From the NCBI GenBank assembly GCA_031548025.1, contig JAVBRM010000044.1:5063-69062 (forward strand): a DNA stretch of 64,000 nucleotides. The letters are read 5' to 3'. This document shows, in pieces, positions 26,626 through 34,704 of this stretch (position 1 is the stretch's first letter; each line of letters opens with the position of its first letter). Below the pieces are notes generated by a model, which saw nothing but the letters and a program-made list of their open reading frames with translations, was not told the DNA's origin and did no database searches. The position numbers and the translations under genes are program-made. This stretch comes from UBA5239 sp031548025 (GTDB lineage: Bacteria; Verrucomicrobiota; Lentisphaeria; Victivallales; Victivallaceae).

Positions 26626-27420
26626 TTATTTAACCCAGTCGTGTTCGGGATCTTTGAACGAAATCAAACCGCGGTTGACCTTGCCGCACATGGTCCACAG
26701 ATAATACATCTCGTAGCCCGGCGCGCCGCAAAGCGGATGGAATCCCTCGGCAATCGCCACCGTGTCGTTGTTCTTAACGGTATAAGTTTCATCGATCCGG
26801 CCGTCCGGCGTATAGACTTTCTGAATGCCGAAACCGTTGCCGGGATTGAAACGGTAGAAATAAGTTTCTTCCATATCGATTTCGCCGGGCAGGTTGTCGA
26901 TATCGTGGCGATGCGGCGGGTAGCCCGACCAGTTGCCGGAGGGAATCATCCCTTCGCCGATATAGAAATGCTCGGAGTCGAATTTTTCATCGATCATGAT
27001 GGTGGCGTTCCGCATGAAATTGTCGCGGCCGATCACGATGCCGCGGGTCATTTCCGGAGTGATCACGCAGGGCTTGGCGGTGTCGCGGCTCGCCGGGGCT
27101 TCATTCAAAGCGAAATCCATATCGGTCAACGCGGTCACCCGGTATTTGGTCCGGCGCGGCAGATAAACCGCGAACGGCTTGCCGGAGAAGACGTCTTTGC
27201 GTTCGCCGACTTCCGGGAAATCGAATCCCGCGCCCTTGACCGCGCATTTGCCGCCCAGGATCACCAGAGCGGCTTCAAATTCGCCGGTGTCGCCTTCGTA
27301 AACTCCGCCCTTGTCCAATTGTACGATCCCGAAACGCGTCAGGACCATGTTGTACTCATTCACCCCGAAAACCGGGTTGTAGCCGCTTTTGACTGTGGTT
27401 TTGATCAGCAGATTCATCAT
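26626..27420 (-). CDS. iolB: 5-deoxy-glucuronate isomerase family protein (IolB)
   Basis: A 264-residue bicupin of the KduI/IolB family. The IolB pattern is clear: NWSGYPPHRHD (metal-binding His), METYFYRFNPGNGFGIQKVYT with the metal Glu, AIAEGFHPLCGAPGYEMYYLW. IolB converts 5-deoxy-D-glucuronate to 5-dehydro-2-deoxy-gluconate in myo-inositol catabolism. No iolD, iolE or iolG lies in this window, so the substrate may enter from another route or the other genes may be elsewhere. It overlaps the isomerase stop by four bases (ATGA-type coupling). Confidence 0.85.
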   Translation of the reverse strand: MMNLLIKTTVKSGYNPVFGVNEYNMVLTRFGIVQLDKGGVYEGDTGEFEAALVILGGKCAVKGAGFDFPEVGERKDVFSGKPFAVYLPRRTKYRVTALTDMDFALNEAPASRDTAKPCVITPEMTRGIVIGRDNFMRNATIMIDEKFDSEHFYIGEGMIPSGNWSGYPPHRHDIDNLPGEIDMEETYFYRFNPGNGFGIQKVYTPDGRIDETYTVKNNDTVAIAEGFHPLCGAPGYEMYYLWTMCGKVNRGLISFKDPEHDWVK

Positions 27421-28775
27421 TTCACCTCAATTACTTCGATATTCATCAGTTTGCACAACTTCTTGAGTTCATCGGCGATGTCGCCGTGAATCAGGGAGTA
27501 GTGATGCTCGAATCCCTGTTCGATCACCGTTTCGCGCAGCTTGTCGGAACCGGCATCGAACTTGATGTTGAGCGGATTGCCGCGCAGAACCTGCTCGGTA
27601 TCGACCGCGGTACCGGTGGCGATCAGCATCCGGTAAGCGGTGCCGTCGAGATTTTCGCCAAGCCGCGCCAGCGTTACCCGGCCGGGCTTGAGCGGAAATT
27701 CATTGGTCAACCCCTTCTTGCCGCCGCCGTCGATGATCGAACTCTTGCACAGCTTGCTTTCGCAGCCGCCGCGACAGAGGTCGGCGGGAGCCGCTCCGCA
27801 ATGCCAGGCCATCGAATCCTCGCCCTCCATCACGATCATGTCGCAGAAGAACGGCTTTTCGCCGGTCAGGTAATGTTGCATCAACATGGTTACCGCCCCG
27901 TAAACATCGCCTTCGCAGGCGGTGATAATCCCGGCATTGGTCAGGCTGCCGATCGTCGAACAGACCCCGATGCCGTAGAGTTCATTTTCATTGATTTCCG
28001 GCCAGCAGCGTAGCGAAAACGCGCTGACCAGGAATTTTTTCTGGAGCATTTCGACCGCGGTAAACAGCGCGGCGGATTTGCGCAATTCATCATCGCCCGG
28101 CCCGTCAATGGTCAGAGAATCCTGCTTGATTTTAGCCAGTGCCGGAGCGATCTGCTCGTCGGTAAGTTTTTCGGCGGTCTTGACTACTTCCAGCAGCGTG
28201 ATGAATTTCATTTCCACACCCAGCTCGCGACGCAACATCATTTCGTCCGCGCCGGAGGTGTAGAAACCGGGAACACGCCCGCCGATCACTCCCAGACGGG
28301 TATGACGGATCACTTTGGCGACATTGATCACTTTGACGATTTTCTCGAGCTGCGGGGCGGCCTCGGTCACCGGGGCATGAACATGGAAATACGGTATCCG
28401 CAGTTTCCACATGAAATGCGAATTCATGTTGGCCGCGCAGAACGAATTGGCCGCCAGGCGGCCGCCCTTCATCGGCGGTTCCGGCATCGACCACAGGATT
28501 ACCGGTACTTTCAGGTCATTGGCGATCAACGGCACCAGCGTTCCCAGCGAGAACGTGGCGAAAAAGCAGACGATGACATCCACCTGTTCCTGCCTGAAAT
28601 TTTCGGTGGCGGTGAACATTTCCGGTTCAAAAGCGATCATGGCGTCGCCGCCGACAATCTCGCAGTTGTCCAGTTTTTTCAACTCATTCAACGCATTGAT
28701 CCGGATCCCGTCCAGCGCCGGATTCATCCAACTCCCCTTGGTCAACGGCAAAAATCCAATTTTCAACTTCTTCAT
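27417..28775 (-). CDS. L-fucose/L-arabinose isomerase-like protein
   Basis: A 452-residue member of the FucI/AraA-like superfamily. Domain order matches: N-terminal Rossmann-like part (KIGFLPLTKGSW, VDVIVCFFATFSLG), middle part (VIGGRVPGFYTSG), C-terminal active-site domain (SLRCWPEINENELYGIGVC, TACEGDVYGAVTMLMQ) with candidate Mn ligands Glu and Asp, and a later HCGAAPADLCRGGCESKLC. It interconverts an aldose and a ketose in known members, but the substrate here is not determined. GGGAA lies before the start; the PfkB stop is six bases upstream. Confidence 0.78.
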   Translation of the reverse strand: MKKLKIGFLPLTKGSWMNPALDGIRINALNELKKLDNCEIVGGDAMIAFEPEMFTATENFRQEQVDVIVCFFATFSLGTLVPLIANDLKVPVILWSMPEPPMKGGRLAANSFCAANMNSHFMWKLRIPYFHVHAPVTEAAPQLEKIVKVINVAKVIRHTRLGVIGGRVPGFYTSGADEMMLRRELGVEMKFITLLEVVKTAEKLTDEQIAPALAKIKQDSLTIDGPGDDELRKSAALFTAVEMLQKKFLVSAFSLRCWPEINENELYGIGVCSTIGSLTNAGIITACEGDVYGAVTMLMQHYLTGEKPFFCDMIVMEGEDSMAWHCGAAPADLCRGGCESKLCKSSIIDGGGKKGLTNEFPLKPGRVTLARLGENLDGTAYRMLIATGTAVDTEQVLRGNPLNIKFDAGSDKLRETVIEQGFEHHYSLIHGDIADELKKLCKLMNIEVIEVK

Positions 28776-28781
28776 TTTCGA

Positions 28782-29690
28782 TTATTTCCCTTTTAAATAA
28801 GCTTCAGTTTCGGCGAGAGTCGGCAACCCGGCCCGGGCTCCCAATTTGCGGCATTTCAGCCCGGCGTAAGCGGAAGCAAAACGCATGCACTCGTAAAGAT
28901 CCTTGCAAGTCAGGTATTTGATCCCGAACGCACAGTGATAGGCATCCCCCGCCCCGGTGGAATCGACCACCGTGATTCCGTCAATGGCCGGACAACGGAT
29001 GATTTTTCCGTCATCGCCCAACACCATCGAACCTTCGCTGCCGGCGGTGACCCCGGTCACTTTCGCGCCGATGGTTTTCAGTTTATGCAAAGCCTTTTCC
29101 AGATCGTTCTCTCCGCTCCAGCGGCGGGCAAAGGCCTCGGAGGTAATCAGGATATCCGCCAGTTTCAACAATTCGTCGATCCGGGGAGTGAAAGTTCCGG
29201 CGTCAAGATTGATCATGACTCCCGCCGCTTTGGCGGCCTGTGCCGCGGCCACCGCCGCGTCCGGATGATGCCCGTCCAGATGCAGGATTTTGGCATTGCG
29301 GATTACTTCGAGCGGAATTTCATCGGCTTTCAGGAGTTCCAGGTTATTTTTAGTCCAGGCGACACTGCGTTTGCCGTCGGGAGTAATCCAACAGTAAGCG
29401 ATCGGCGAACTGCCGCCGCGACGGACTTTGATGGCGGAAGTATCGACGTTTTCGCGCTGAAAGTCTGCAAGGATAATTTCACCTTCCATATCGTCGCCGA
29501 TACTGGTGACAAATGCCGCGCGCAAACCGAGCCGCGCCGCGCCCACCGCGGCGTCACCGGCGGGGCCGCCGCCCTGAATCATGTGTTCGGTCATTTCGAC
29601 CTTGCTGTCAATGGGGATTTCAGGAATACGGCAGAGGTGATCGTTGCTGCAATAGCCCAATGCCACAAATTCCGGAGAGTTCTTTTCCAT
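28782..29690 (-). CDS. PfkB-family sugar kinase
   Basis: A 302-residue ribokinase-type kinase. Motifs: GGGPAGDAAVGAARLG (substrate glycine-rich motif), SIGDDMEGE, and the C-terminal VDSTGAGDAYHCAF with catalytic Asp. Within an operon with IolB and a class II aldolase it is a candidate 5-dehydro-2-deoxygluconokinase (IolC-like). The frame continues 11 codons upstream, but this ATG has GGAG eight bases before it and lies downstream of the predicted promoter. It is the first gene of the operon. Confidence 0.85.
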   Translation of the reverse strand: MEKNSPEFVALGYCSNDHLCRIPEIPIDSKVEMTEHMIQGGGPAGDAAVGAARLGLRAAFVTSIGDDMEGEIILADFQRENVDTSAIKVRRGGSSPIAYCWITPDGKRSVAWTKNNLELLKADEIPLEVIRNAKILHLDGHHPDAAVAAAQAAKAAGVMINLDAGTFTPRIDELLKLADILITSEAFARRWSGENDLEKALHKLKTIGAKVTGVTAGSEGSMVLGDDGKIIRCPAIDGITVVDSTGAGDAYHCAFGIKYLTCKDLYECMRFASAYAGLKCRKLGARAGLPTLAETEAYLKGK

Positions 29691-29724
29691 AAATAAAGCT
29701 CCAATAATTTTGCCTTCTCCCATT

Positions 29725-29753
29725 AATATAACGGCAGCTGATTATTTTGTCAA
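29725..29753 (-). promoter_or_regulatory. Consensus promoter of the seven-gene sugar operon
   Basis: TTGACA, 17 bases, TATATT, about 35 bases before the PfkB gene start. Operator-like repeats lie immediately upstream between this and the divergent promoter. Confidence 0.8.
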
Positions 29754-29763
29754 GATACAATTT

Positions 29764-29806
29764 GAGATATTATGAGATATTCCGATACACAGTATTGAAA
29801 TATCTC
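29764..29806. promoter_or_regulatory. Operator-like repeats in the divergent control region
   Basis: GAGATATT occurs twice in direct orientation ten bases apart (29,764 and 29,774) and once inverted as AATATCTC (29,799-29,806). The inverted copy overlaps the DeoR gene promoter. These are plausible DeoR-family binding sites controlling both directions. Confidence 0.6.
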
Positions 29807-29822
29807 AAAACGCTGCTATATT
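29795..29822 (+). promoter_or_regulatory. Promoter of the DeoR-type regulator
   Basis: TTGAAA, 16 bases, TATATT. Its -10 ends only seven bases before the regulator ATG, so the transcript would be leaderless or nearly so; no ribosome site is present. Confidence 0.6.
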
Positions 29823-29829
29823 AGTTAAT

Positions 29830-30561
29830 ATGAAAAATTTACGAACCATTCAAATACTCGATTACATCAACGAGAAGAACATTTGCACCATTCAGCAACT
29901 GATGGGACAGTTCAATATCTCTCATGCCACCATCCATCGCGATATCAGCGATCTGGAGGAGAAAGGACTGATCCGGCGCGTCCGCGGCGGAGTGGCGGCA
30001 TTGACCCCGGAAGAACCGACGATTTTCAGCCGTTATCAGGACCGCCTGAACCGGAACAGTGACGCCAAACAGGAAGTCGCCCGCAAGGCTTTGTCGCTGG
30101 TCGAAGACGGTGACATCATTTTCCTCGACTCCTCGACCACGGTTTATTATTTAAGCAAGGAACTGCAAAAAACCAATTTCAGCAACCTGACGATCGTCAG
30201 CAACTCGCTGCTGGTGATTCAGGAATTCTCATTATTTCCCACCAATTATTTTCTGGTGGCGCTCGGCGGCAATTATGATCTCCAGCTCAACGCCTTTCTC
30301 GGGCAAACCACGATGAACGACCTGGAAAAACTCAAATTCGACAAGGCATTCGTCTCATCCCTTGGAATTACCAAAGACGGCATCTCATCCCGTCATGAAA
30401 ACCATTCATACTTTCTGAAACGCGTTCTCGAGATTGCTGCTCAATCCTATCTGCTCCTGACCGCCGACAAATTCGGCAAATCAGGACTGTTCGACATTGC
30501 CCCGCCCAAAGCCCTGGCCGGAGTAGTCGCCAACGCCCCCCTTCCCGATTATCTGAATTAG
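29830..30561 (+). CDS. DeoR/GlpR-family transcriptional repressor
   Basis: A 243-residue repressor: N-terminal winged helix (QQLMGQFNISHATIHRDISDLEEKG, then IRRVRGGV) and a C-terminal sugar-phosphate sensor of the DeoR type (DGDIIFLDSSTTVYYLSKEL, LTIVSNSLLV, ALGGNY, DKAFVSSLGI). DeoR regulators typically respond to phosphorylated sugars, which fits the kinases of the divergent operon. No Shine-Dalgarno motif lies before the ATG. The stop codon starts an octamer repeat run. Confidence 0.88.
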   Translation: MKNLRTIQILDYINEKNICTIQQLMGQFNISHATIHRDISDLEEKGLIRRVRGGVAALTPEEPTIFSRYQDRLNRNSDAKQEVARKALSLVEDGDIIFLDSSTTVYYLSKELQKTNFSNLTIVSNSLLVIQEFSLFPTNYFLVALGGNYDLQLNAFLGQTTMNDLEKLKFDKAFVSSLGITKDGISSRHENHSYFLKRVLEIAAQSYLLLTADKFGKSGLFDIAPPKALAGVVANAPLPDYLN

Positions 30562-30576
30562 TGAATTGGTGAATTA
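30555..30576. repeat. Octamer run related to GAATTGGT
   Basis: GAATTAGT, GAATTGGT and GAATTA follow one another, beginning at the regulator stop codon, as at the end of ispG. Confidence 0.75.
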
Positions 30577-30632
30577 TGGGAGGCCAATCTCTCAAAATAT
30601 TTGCTTTTATATAATAATGGATTATATTACAT

Positions 30633-30679
30633 CTACTGTCAGTGCCAAAGGCAACATGGCACTGACAGTAGCAATTTTT
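30633..30679 (+). terminator. Rho-independent terminator after the DeoR gene
   Basis: A perfect 14-base stem (CTACTGTCAGTGCC / GGCACTGACAGTAG) with an 11-base loop is followed by CAATTTTTG. It sits 71 bases after the stop. Confidence 0.85.
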
Positions 30680-30705
30680 GACGATTTCCCCTAATTCTCA
30701 ATTTA

Positions 30706-31533
30706 TTAAAGGGAGTCTCGGAATTTGTGGGGGGATAGGCCCATTTCGCGGGTAAAGAGACGGGAGAAGTAGGCCGGATCGGAGAAGCCGCAGGCTATGG
30801 CAATCCGACTAACCGGCGTTGATTCTCTGAGCATGGTCAAAGCGAGGCGCAAACGCAACTTCTTCAGGTATTCCGAGGGGGGAATCCCGTAGCTTGCGGT
30901 AAACTGTTTCGACAGGGTCGAGCGGTTGACTCCCAGACGCTCCGCCAGCAGATTGATATTCAACTGCGGATCGGTGAATTCCGCATCCATGATCCGCAAA
31001 CACTTCTCCACATATGCTTCGAAATACTGGCCCCGCCGAATTCCGCACATTCCGGCCGCCGCGATAGACAATACTTCATAACCCAGCGCTCCGGCCCGGT
31101 ATTCGCCGTCGGGCATATTTTCCGCCACCGCCGCCTCGATCCGGTCAAAAAGATATTCCGGGCAACGGCAGGTTTTCAATACGGCGAAATCGGCGAGCCC
31201 GAAATCCTCCAGGCATTGTTTTACCCGCGGTCCATCCAGAGTGAACCACCGGTATTGACCGGCCTCGGAGACCGGGCAGCCGCGAATGTGCTGCCCCGGC
31301 GGCAACACCTGAATCTCGCCTTCCCGCAATTTATAGGCGATATCATCGGCAAACAGCTCAAGCGTCCCCGAAACCATCCAGTAGAAATTATACCATCTGA
31401 TCTGTCCGGTCGGATGGCGCCAACCGGAATCATAGCCCGCCCGCCCCACCGACCGCAATCCCAGCGGCACCAATGCGGACGGCGATTTGCTGCCTCGCCA
31501 ATACCCACGCCATTCACGTTCTTTATCCATCAC
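30706..31533 (-). CDS. AraC-family regulator
   Basis: A 275-residue regulator with an N-terminal cupin-like ligand domain (WYNFYWMVSGTLELF, LPPGQHIRG) and two C-terminal helix-turn-helix motifs (INLLAERLGVNRSTLSKQF and VSRIAIACGFSDPAYFSRLFTREMG). It is divergent from the URO-D-like gene with 99 bases between, so it probably controls that gene. The ligand is unknown. Confidence 0.87.
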   Translation of the reverse strand: MMDKEREWRGYWRGSKSPSALVPLGLRSVGRAGYDSGWRHPTGQIRWYNFYWMVSGTLELFADDIAYKLREGEIQVLPPGQHIRGCPVSEAGQYRWFTLDGPRVKQCLEDFGLADFAVLKTCRCPEYLFDRIEAAVAENMPDGEYRAGALGYEVLSIAAAGMCGIRRGQYFEAYVEKCLRIMDAEFTDPQLNINLLAERLGVNRSTLSKQFTASYGIPPSEYLKKLRLRLALTMLRESTPVSRIAIACGFSDPAYFSRLFTREMGLSPHKFRDSL

Positions 31534-31564
31534 AAAAATCCAATTTTATTCACATCGAACACTC

Positions 31565-31593
31565 TTTACAAGACCGGTTCCCGCCAGTATAAT
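31565..31593 (+). promoter_or_regulatory. Promoter of the URO-D-family gene
   Basis: TTTACA, 17 bases, TATAAT, about 40 bases before the start codon, in the space shared with the AraC gene. Confidence 0.75.
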
Positions 31594-31632
31594 ATAAGTA
31601 TCCAAGAATAATTTTCAACCTGTAGGCTCATT

Positions 31633-32685
31633 ATGATCAAACAATATCTGGACTATCTCGAAAACCGCTTGAACCCGGACGTCGAAAATCAAATCGAGGC
31701 AGAATGGAATCTGTTTCTGGACGGAAAACATCCGGACGAAATATTCAGCCCACAGCGCCCGGCTCCCATTCCGCCGCAATTGACATGGCCTGAAATTTTC
31801 ATTAACGATGCTTTCGAGGATATGGAACTGATGCTGCTGCGTGAGTTGGCACAATTATCTAAAAATCTGGAATCCGCCAGCGGCGATATGCACAATATCC
31901 GCTGTAACTACAGCACTGCCATCATGCCGTCGCTGTTCGGACTGGAAATATTTTACATGGAACGCCAGCTGAACACGTTGCCGACCTCCATGCCGGTTCC
32001 CGGCGGCACGGAAGACATCAAACGCCTATTGGACCAAGGTGTGCCGGATTTGAACCGGGGCCTGGCCCCAAAAGTATTTGAAACGCTGGCCTATTACCGC
32101 GATATGTTGAAAGATTATCCCAAAATCCAACGCTATACCAGAATTTACCACCCTGATTTCCAGGGCCCGGCCGACGTTCTGGAAATGATCTGGGGCAGTC
32201 CGTTTTTCATGGAGCTCTATGACAATCCGCAACTGGTCAAGGATTTCCTGGATATAATCACCCAAACCTACATCAATTTCATGACCGAATGGAATAAGCA
32301 AGTACCGCCATCTCCTCACCTCCCCAAGGCTCACTGGGCATTCGGGCACCGCGGTCAAATCGCCCTCCGCAATGACTCCATCATGAATCTTTCGCCGGAA
32401 ATGTATGAGGAATTTTTTCTGCCGCACGACCGGCGTTTGTTGGAAATATTTCATGGCGGGATCGTACATTTCTGCGGACGCGGCGACCATTATATCGACC
32501 TGCTGGCCGGTATTCCGGAGCTGACCGGAATCCAGCTATCACAGCCGCACTACAATGACATGGAAAAAATCTTCAGTCACACCGTTGACAAGGGAATCCC
32601 GCTGCTGGCCCTGAGGTATGAGACTTCGCTAAACGCCATCAAGCAGGGCAGAGATCTCCACCATCTGGTACACAGCAGGAAGTAA
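31633..32685 (+). CDS. Uroporphyrinogen decarboxylase (URO-D) family protein
   Basis: A 350-residue cytoplasmic protein resembling the URO-D/MtaA/MtbA superfamily. The C-terminal half shows the family pattern (IVHFCGRGDHYIDLLAGIPELTGIQLSQP, where HFCGRGDH corresponds to the metal-site HxCG motif of methyltransferase members). Haem enzymes and corrinoid methyltransferases share this fold. The metal-type motif and the divergent AraC favour a methyl transfer or demethylation role over haem synthesis, but no corrinoid protein is next to it. Its stop codon is the left edge of a palindromic repeat element. Confidence 0.7.
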   Translation: MIKQYLDYLENRLNPDVENQIEAEWNLFLDGKHPDEIFSPQRPAPIPPQLTWPEIFINDAFEDMELMLLRELAQLSKNLESASGDMHNIRCNYSTAIMPSLFGLEIFYMERQLNTLPTSMPVPGGTEDIKRLLDQGVPDLNRGLAPKVFETLAYYRDMLKDYPKIQRYTRIYHPDFQGPADVLEMIWGSPFFMELYDNPQLVKDFLDIITQTYINFMTEWNKQVPPSPHLPKAHWAFGHRGQIALRNDSIMNLSPEMYEEFFLPHDRRLLEIFHGGIVHFCGRGDHYIDLLAGIPELTGIQLSQPHYNDMEKIFSHTVDKGIPLLALRYETSLNAIKQGRDLHHLVHSRK

Positions 32686-32895
32686 TTCCAATTTAATTGA
32701 CGCTATGTGCAAGTTTTTCGGAGACTCTCCCGAGGTAGGGCGGTCTCTCCGAGGCCGCCGTTCACTTGGGCTTGTCTACCATGTTACCCGAAGGCGACAG
32801 GATATTCAATTCGAGGTGAACGGCGCTCTGGGGACAGAGCGCCCTACCAGCTAATCTATCGCCAAGATAAACTTGCACATGACGTTAATTGGAAT
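32685..32895. repeat. 210-bp palindromic MITE-like element
   Basis: Imperfect terminal inverted repeats (ATTCCAATTTAATTGACG... at the left, and its inverse ending GTTAATTGGAAT at the right; core TGTGCAAGTTT is perfect) enclose nested inverted repeats GGTAGGGCG/CGCCCTACC and GCCGTTCAC/GTGAACGGC. It has no coding capacity. It fills the space between the URO-D-like gene and the PP2C gene, touching both 3' ends. It is probably a dispersed non-autonomous or REP-like element; only one full copy is in the window. Confidence 0.75.
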
Positions 32896-32899
32896 AATT

Positions 32900-33673
32900 T
32901 TATCCGTTGAATATGCAGATGAGTGCGACATTGTCTTCGGCGCCGGCCAGGAGGGTATCCCGGATCAGTTCTTCCATTGCCACCTTGGGCTCGGAAGCGG
33001 CGCTGATCACTTCACAAATGTGCGCGTTGTTATTGTGCCGGGTCAAACCGTCCGAACAGATGACATAGCGCTGGCCCTGTTTACAGGGATGGATATTGAT
33101 TTCCAACTTCACCTGTGCCGCCGGGCCGATGGAGGACAAAATAACGTTTGAATAGGGATGGTTCCCCATTTCTTCGGGCGTGATGATTTTCTGGCGCACC
33201 AATTCCATCACCAGACTGTGGTCAGTGGTCCATTGCAAAATACTGTTTTTTTCACACATATACATGCGGCTGTCGCCGGCATGGGCCACCACGACTTTGT
33301 CACCCATAAAGACCGCCGCCACCACTGTGGTTCCCATCGGCTTGCCGGGGGTTTTCTGCTGGTTCAGCTCATAGAGCTCATGATTACAGGTTTCGAGATT
33401 CTTTTTCAGGAAATCGATAACGACTTCGGAATCGCTCTCGCTACCGATCTTGGACTGGCGCCAGGCCCGCATCATAAAACGACAGCAGAACATACTGGCG
33501 AATTGGCCATCCCGGTGTCCGCCGATTCCGTCGGCCACTACGGCCATCTGATTGATGTCCCCCTTGAAGTTAATATAACAGAAATTATCTTCATTGATTT
33601 CGCGGCAAAGCCCAACATGGGTCCCTCCCGCAAATACCGGACGACGGCTTTGTATATTAAATGTTTCGGTCAT
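32900..33673 (-). CDS. PP2C-type Ser/Thr protein phosphatase
   Basis: A 257-residue cytoplasmic phosphatase of the PP2C/Stp1 group. Metal-site and catalytic motifs are all present: REINEDNF, AVVADGIGGHRDG, GTTVVAAVF, VAHAGDSRMYM, ICSDGLT and GAEDNVALI. It would remove phosphate from Ser/Thr-phosphorylated proteins using two Mn or Mg ions. No Hanks-type kinase is adjacent. Confidence 0.9.
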   Translation of the reverse strand: MTETFNIQSRRPVFAGGTHVGLCREINEDNFCYINFKGDINQMAVVADGIGGHRDGQFASMFCCRFMMRAWRQSKIGSESDSEVVIDFLKKNLETCNHELYELNQQKTPGKPMGTTVVAAVFMGDKVVVAHAGDSRMYMCEKNSILQWTTDHSLVMELVRQKIITPEEMGNHPYSNVILSSIGPAAQVKLEINIHPCKQGQRYVICSDGLTRHNNNAHICEVISAASEPKVAMEELIRDTLLAGAEDNVALICIFNG

Positions 33674-33744
33674 TTGAATGCATCTTTATAAATATATTTG
33701 TAGAAAAATAGCACCGTTTACCAATTTATCAATAGTCAATTCAA

Positions 33745-34605
33745 TTAAAAGCTCCGGTATTTAGCGGGCGTGATGCCAAATCTGGCCCGAAACAAGCGAA
33801 TCAGATAATTACTGTCGCAGAATCCGCACAATCGGGATATCTCTTCGACATTCAAAGATTTATCATCCAACAGCGTCCGCGCTTTTTCCAGCCGGAGCGT
33901 GATCAGATAAGACATCGGCGAAGTCCCGGTAGCTTCACGGAATTTTTTATTGTAATGCGAAGGACTCATACCGGCATGACGGGCCAAAAACTGCAAAGAC
34001 ATGGCACTCTCGGGGGATTTTTCCATTAACCCGATGGTCTTCAGTATCCCCTGCCCGGCGCTGGACGGCGCCGTCAGCTTGCCGGTTCCACCGTTCCTGC
34101 CGATCAGCAACAGGAATTCATATAAAGCCGCCCGGGCATAAAGCTTGTGACCCGGCCTCTTTAACGCCAATTCCTTCATAATCGTTTTCAAACAGTTCTC
34201 CGCCGCCAGACGGTCGTTCAACTGCAAATGAACCTTATCGGCACTGCTCCGCGATTCACTCAACAACAGCGGCCAGGCATTCAACGAAGACAACTCCTCG
34301 AGCTCCCCTGCAAAGGCCTCCCGCTTCAATCCGACATTGTAAATCACCAGGTTCCGCCCTTCTTCATAACTGTGTTTCTCATCCGGCATAACGGTAAAAA
34401 CATCCCCCTGAATCAGACCATAACTCTGACATGCGCCATCCGGGCTGAAAAACTTATGTACCGCATAACCACGGGCGATGAAGACCAGTTCAATAAAATC
34501 ATGGTTATGAGGCGGAACCAATGTCCACTGGCTGGAATAAGTGACCCAGAGCGGAAAATCACTGATGCCGAAAAAATCATTCGCCGTGTATGTCGTTCTA
34601 TTCAT
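33745..34605 (-). CDS. AraC-family regulator
   Basis: A 286-residue regulator with a cupin N-terminus (PPHNHDFIELVFIARGYA, VMPDEKHSY) and C-terminal double helix-turn-helix (MSLQFLARHAGMSPSHYNKKF and VEEISRLCGFCDSNYLIRLFRARFG). It is divergent from the ADP-ribosylglycohydrolase gene and likely regulates it. Confidence 0.87.
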   Translation of the reverse strand: MNRTTYTANDFFGISDFPLWVTYSSQWTLVPPHNHDFIELVFIARGYAVHKFFSPDGACQSYGLIQGDVFTVMPDEKHSYEEGRNLVIYNVGLKREAFAGELEELSSLNAWPLLLSESRSSADKVHLQLNDRLAAENCLKTIMKELALKRPGHKLYARAALYEFLLLIGRNGGTGKLTAPSSAGQGILKTIGLMEKSPESAMSLQFLARHAGMSPSHYNKKFREATGTSPMSYLITLRLEKARTLLDDKSLNVEEISRLCGFCDSNYLIRLFRARFGITPAKYRSF

Positions 34606-34665
34606 AATAATCGGATCATGCTATTTTTTCATAACTTTGTTATATGCGGAAAAATTATTTGATGA

Positions 34666-34671
34666 TATAAT
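34666..34671 (+). promoter_or_regulatory. Candidate -10 of the glycohydrolase gene
   Basis: A perfect TATAAT lies 33 bases before the start; the -35 region is poor (TTGTTA is 23 bases away), which fits AraC-type activation. AAGGAG precedes the start codon. Confidence 0.5.
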
Positions 34672-34704
34672 AATCTATATCCAATTCAATAAGGAGTCAA
34701 TCTC

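Noticed and set aside
21847..29690. Complete myo-inositol catabolic operon
   Set aside because: IolB is clear and kinase and aldolase fit, but the dehydrogenase, dehydratase and hydrolase steps (iolG, iolE, iolD) are absent here, and four other genes have no role in that pathway.
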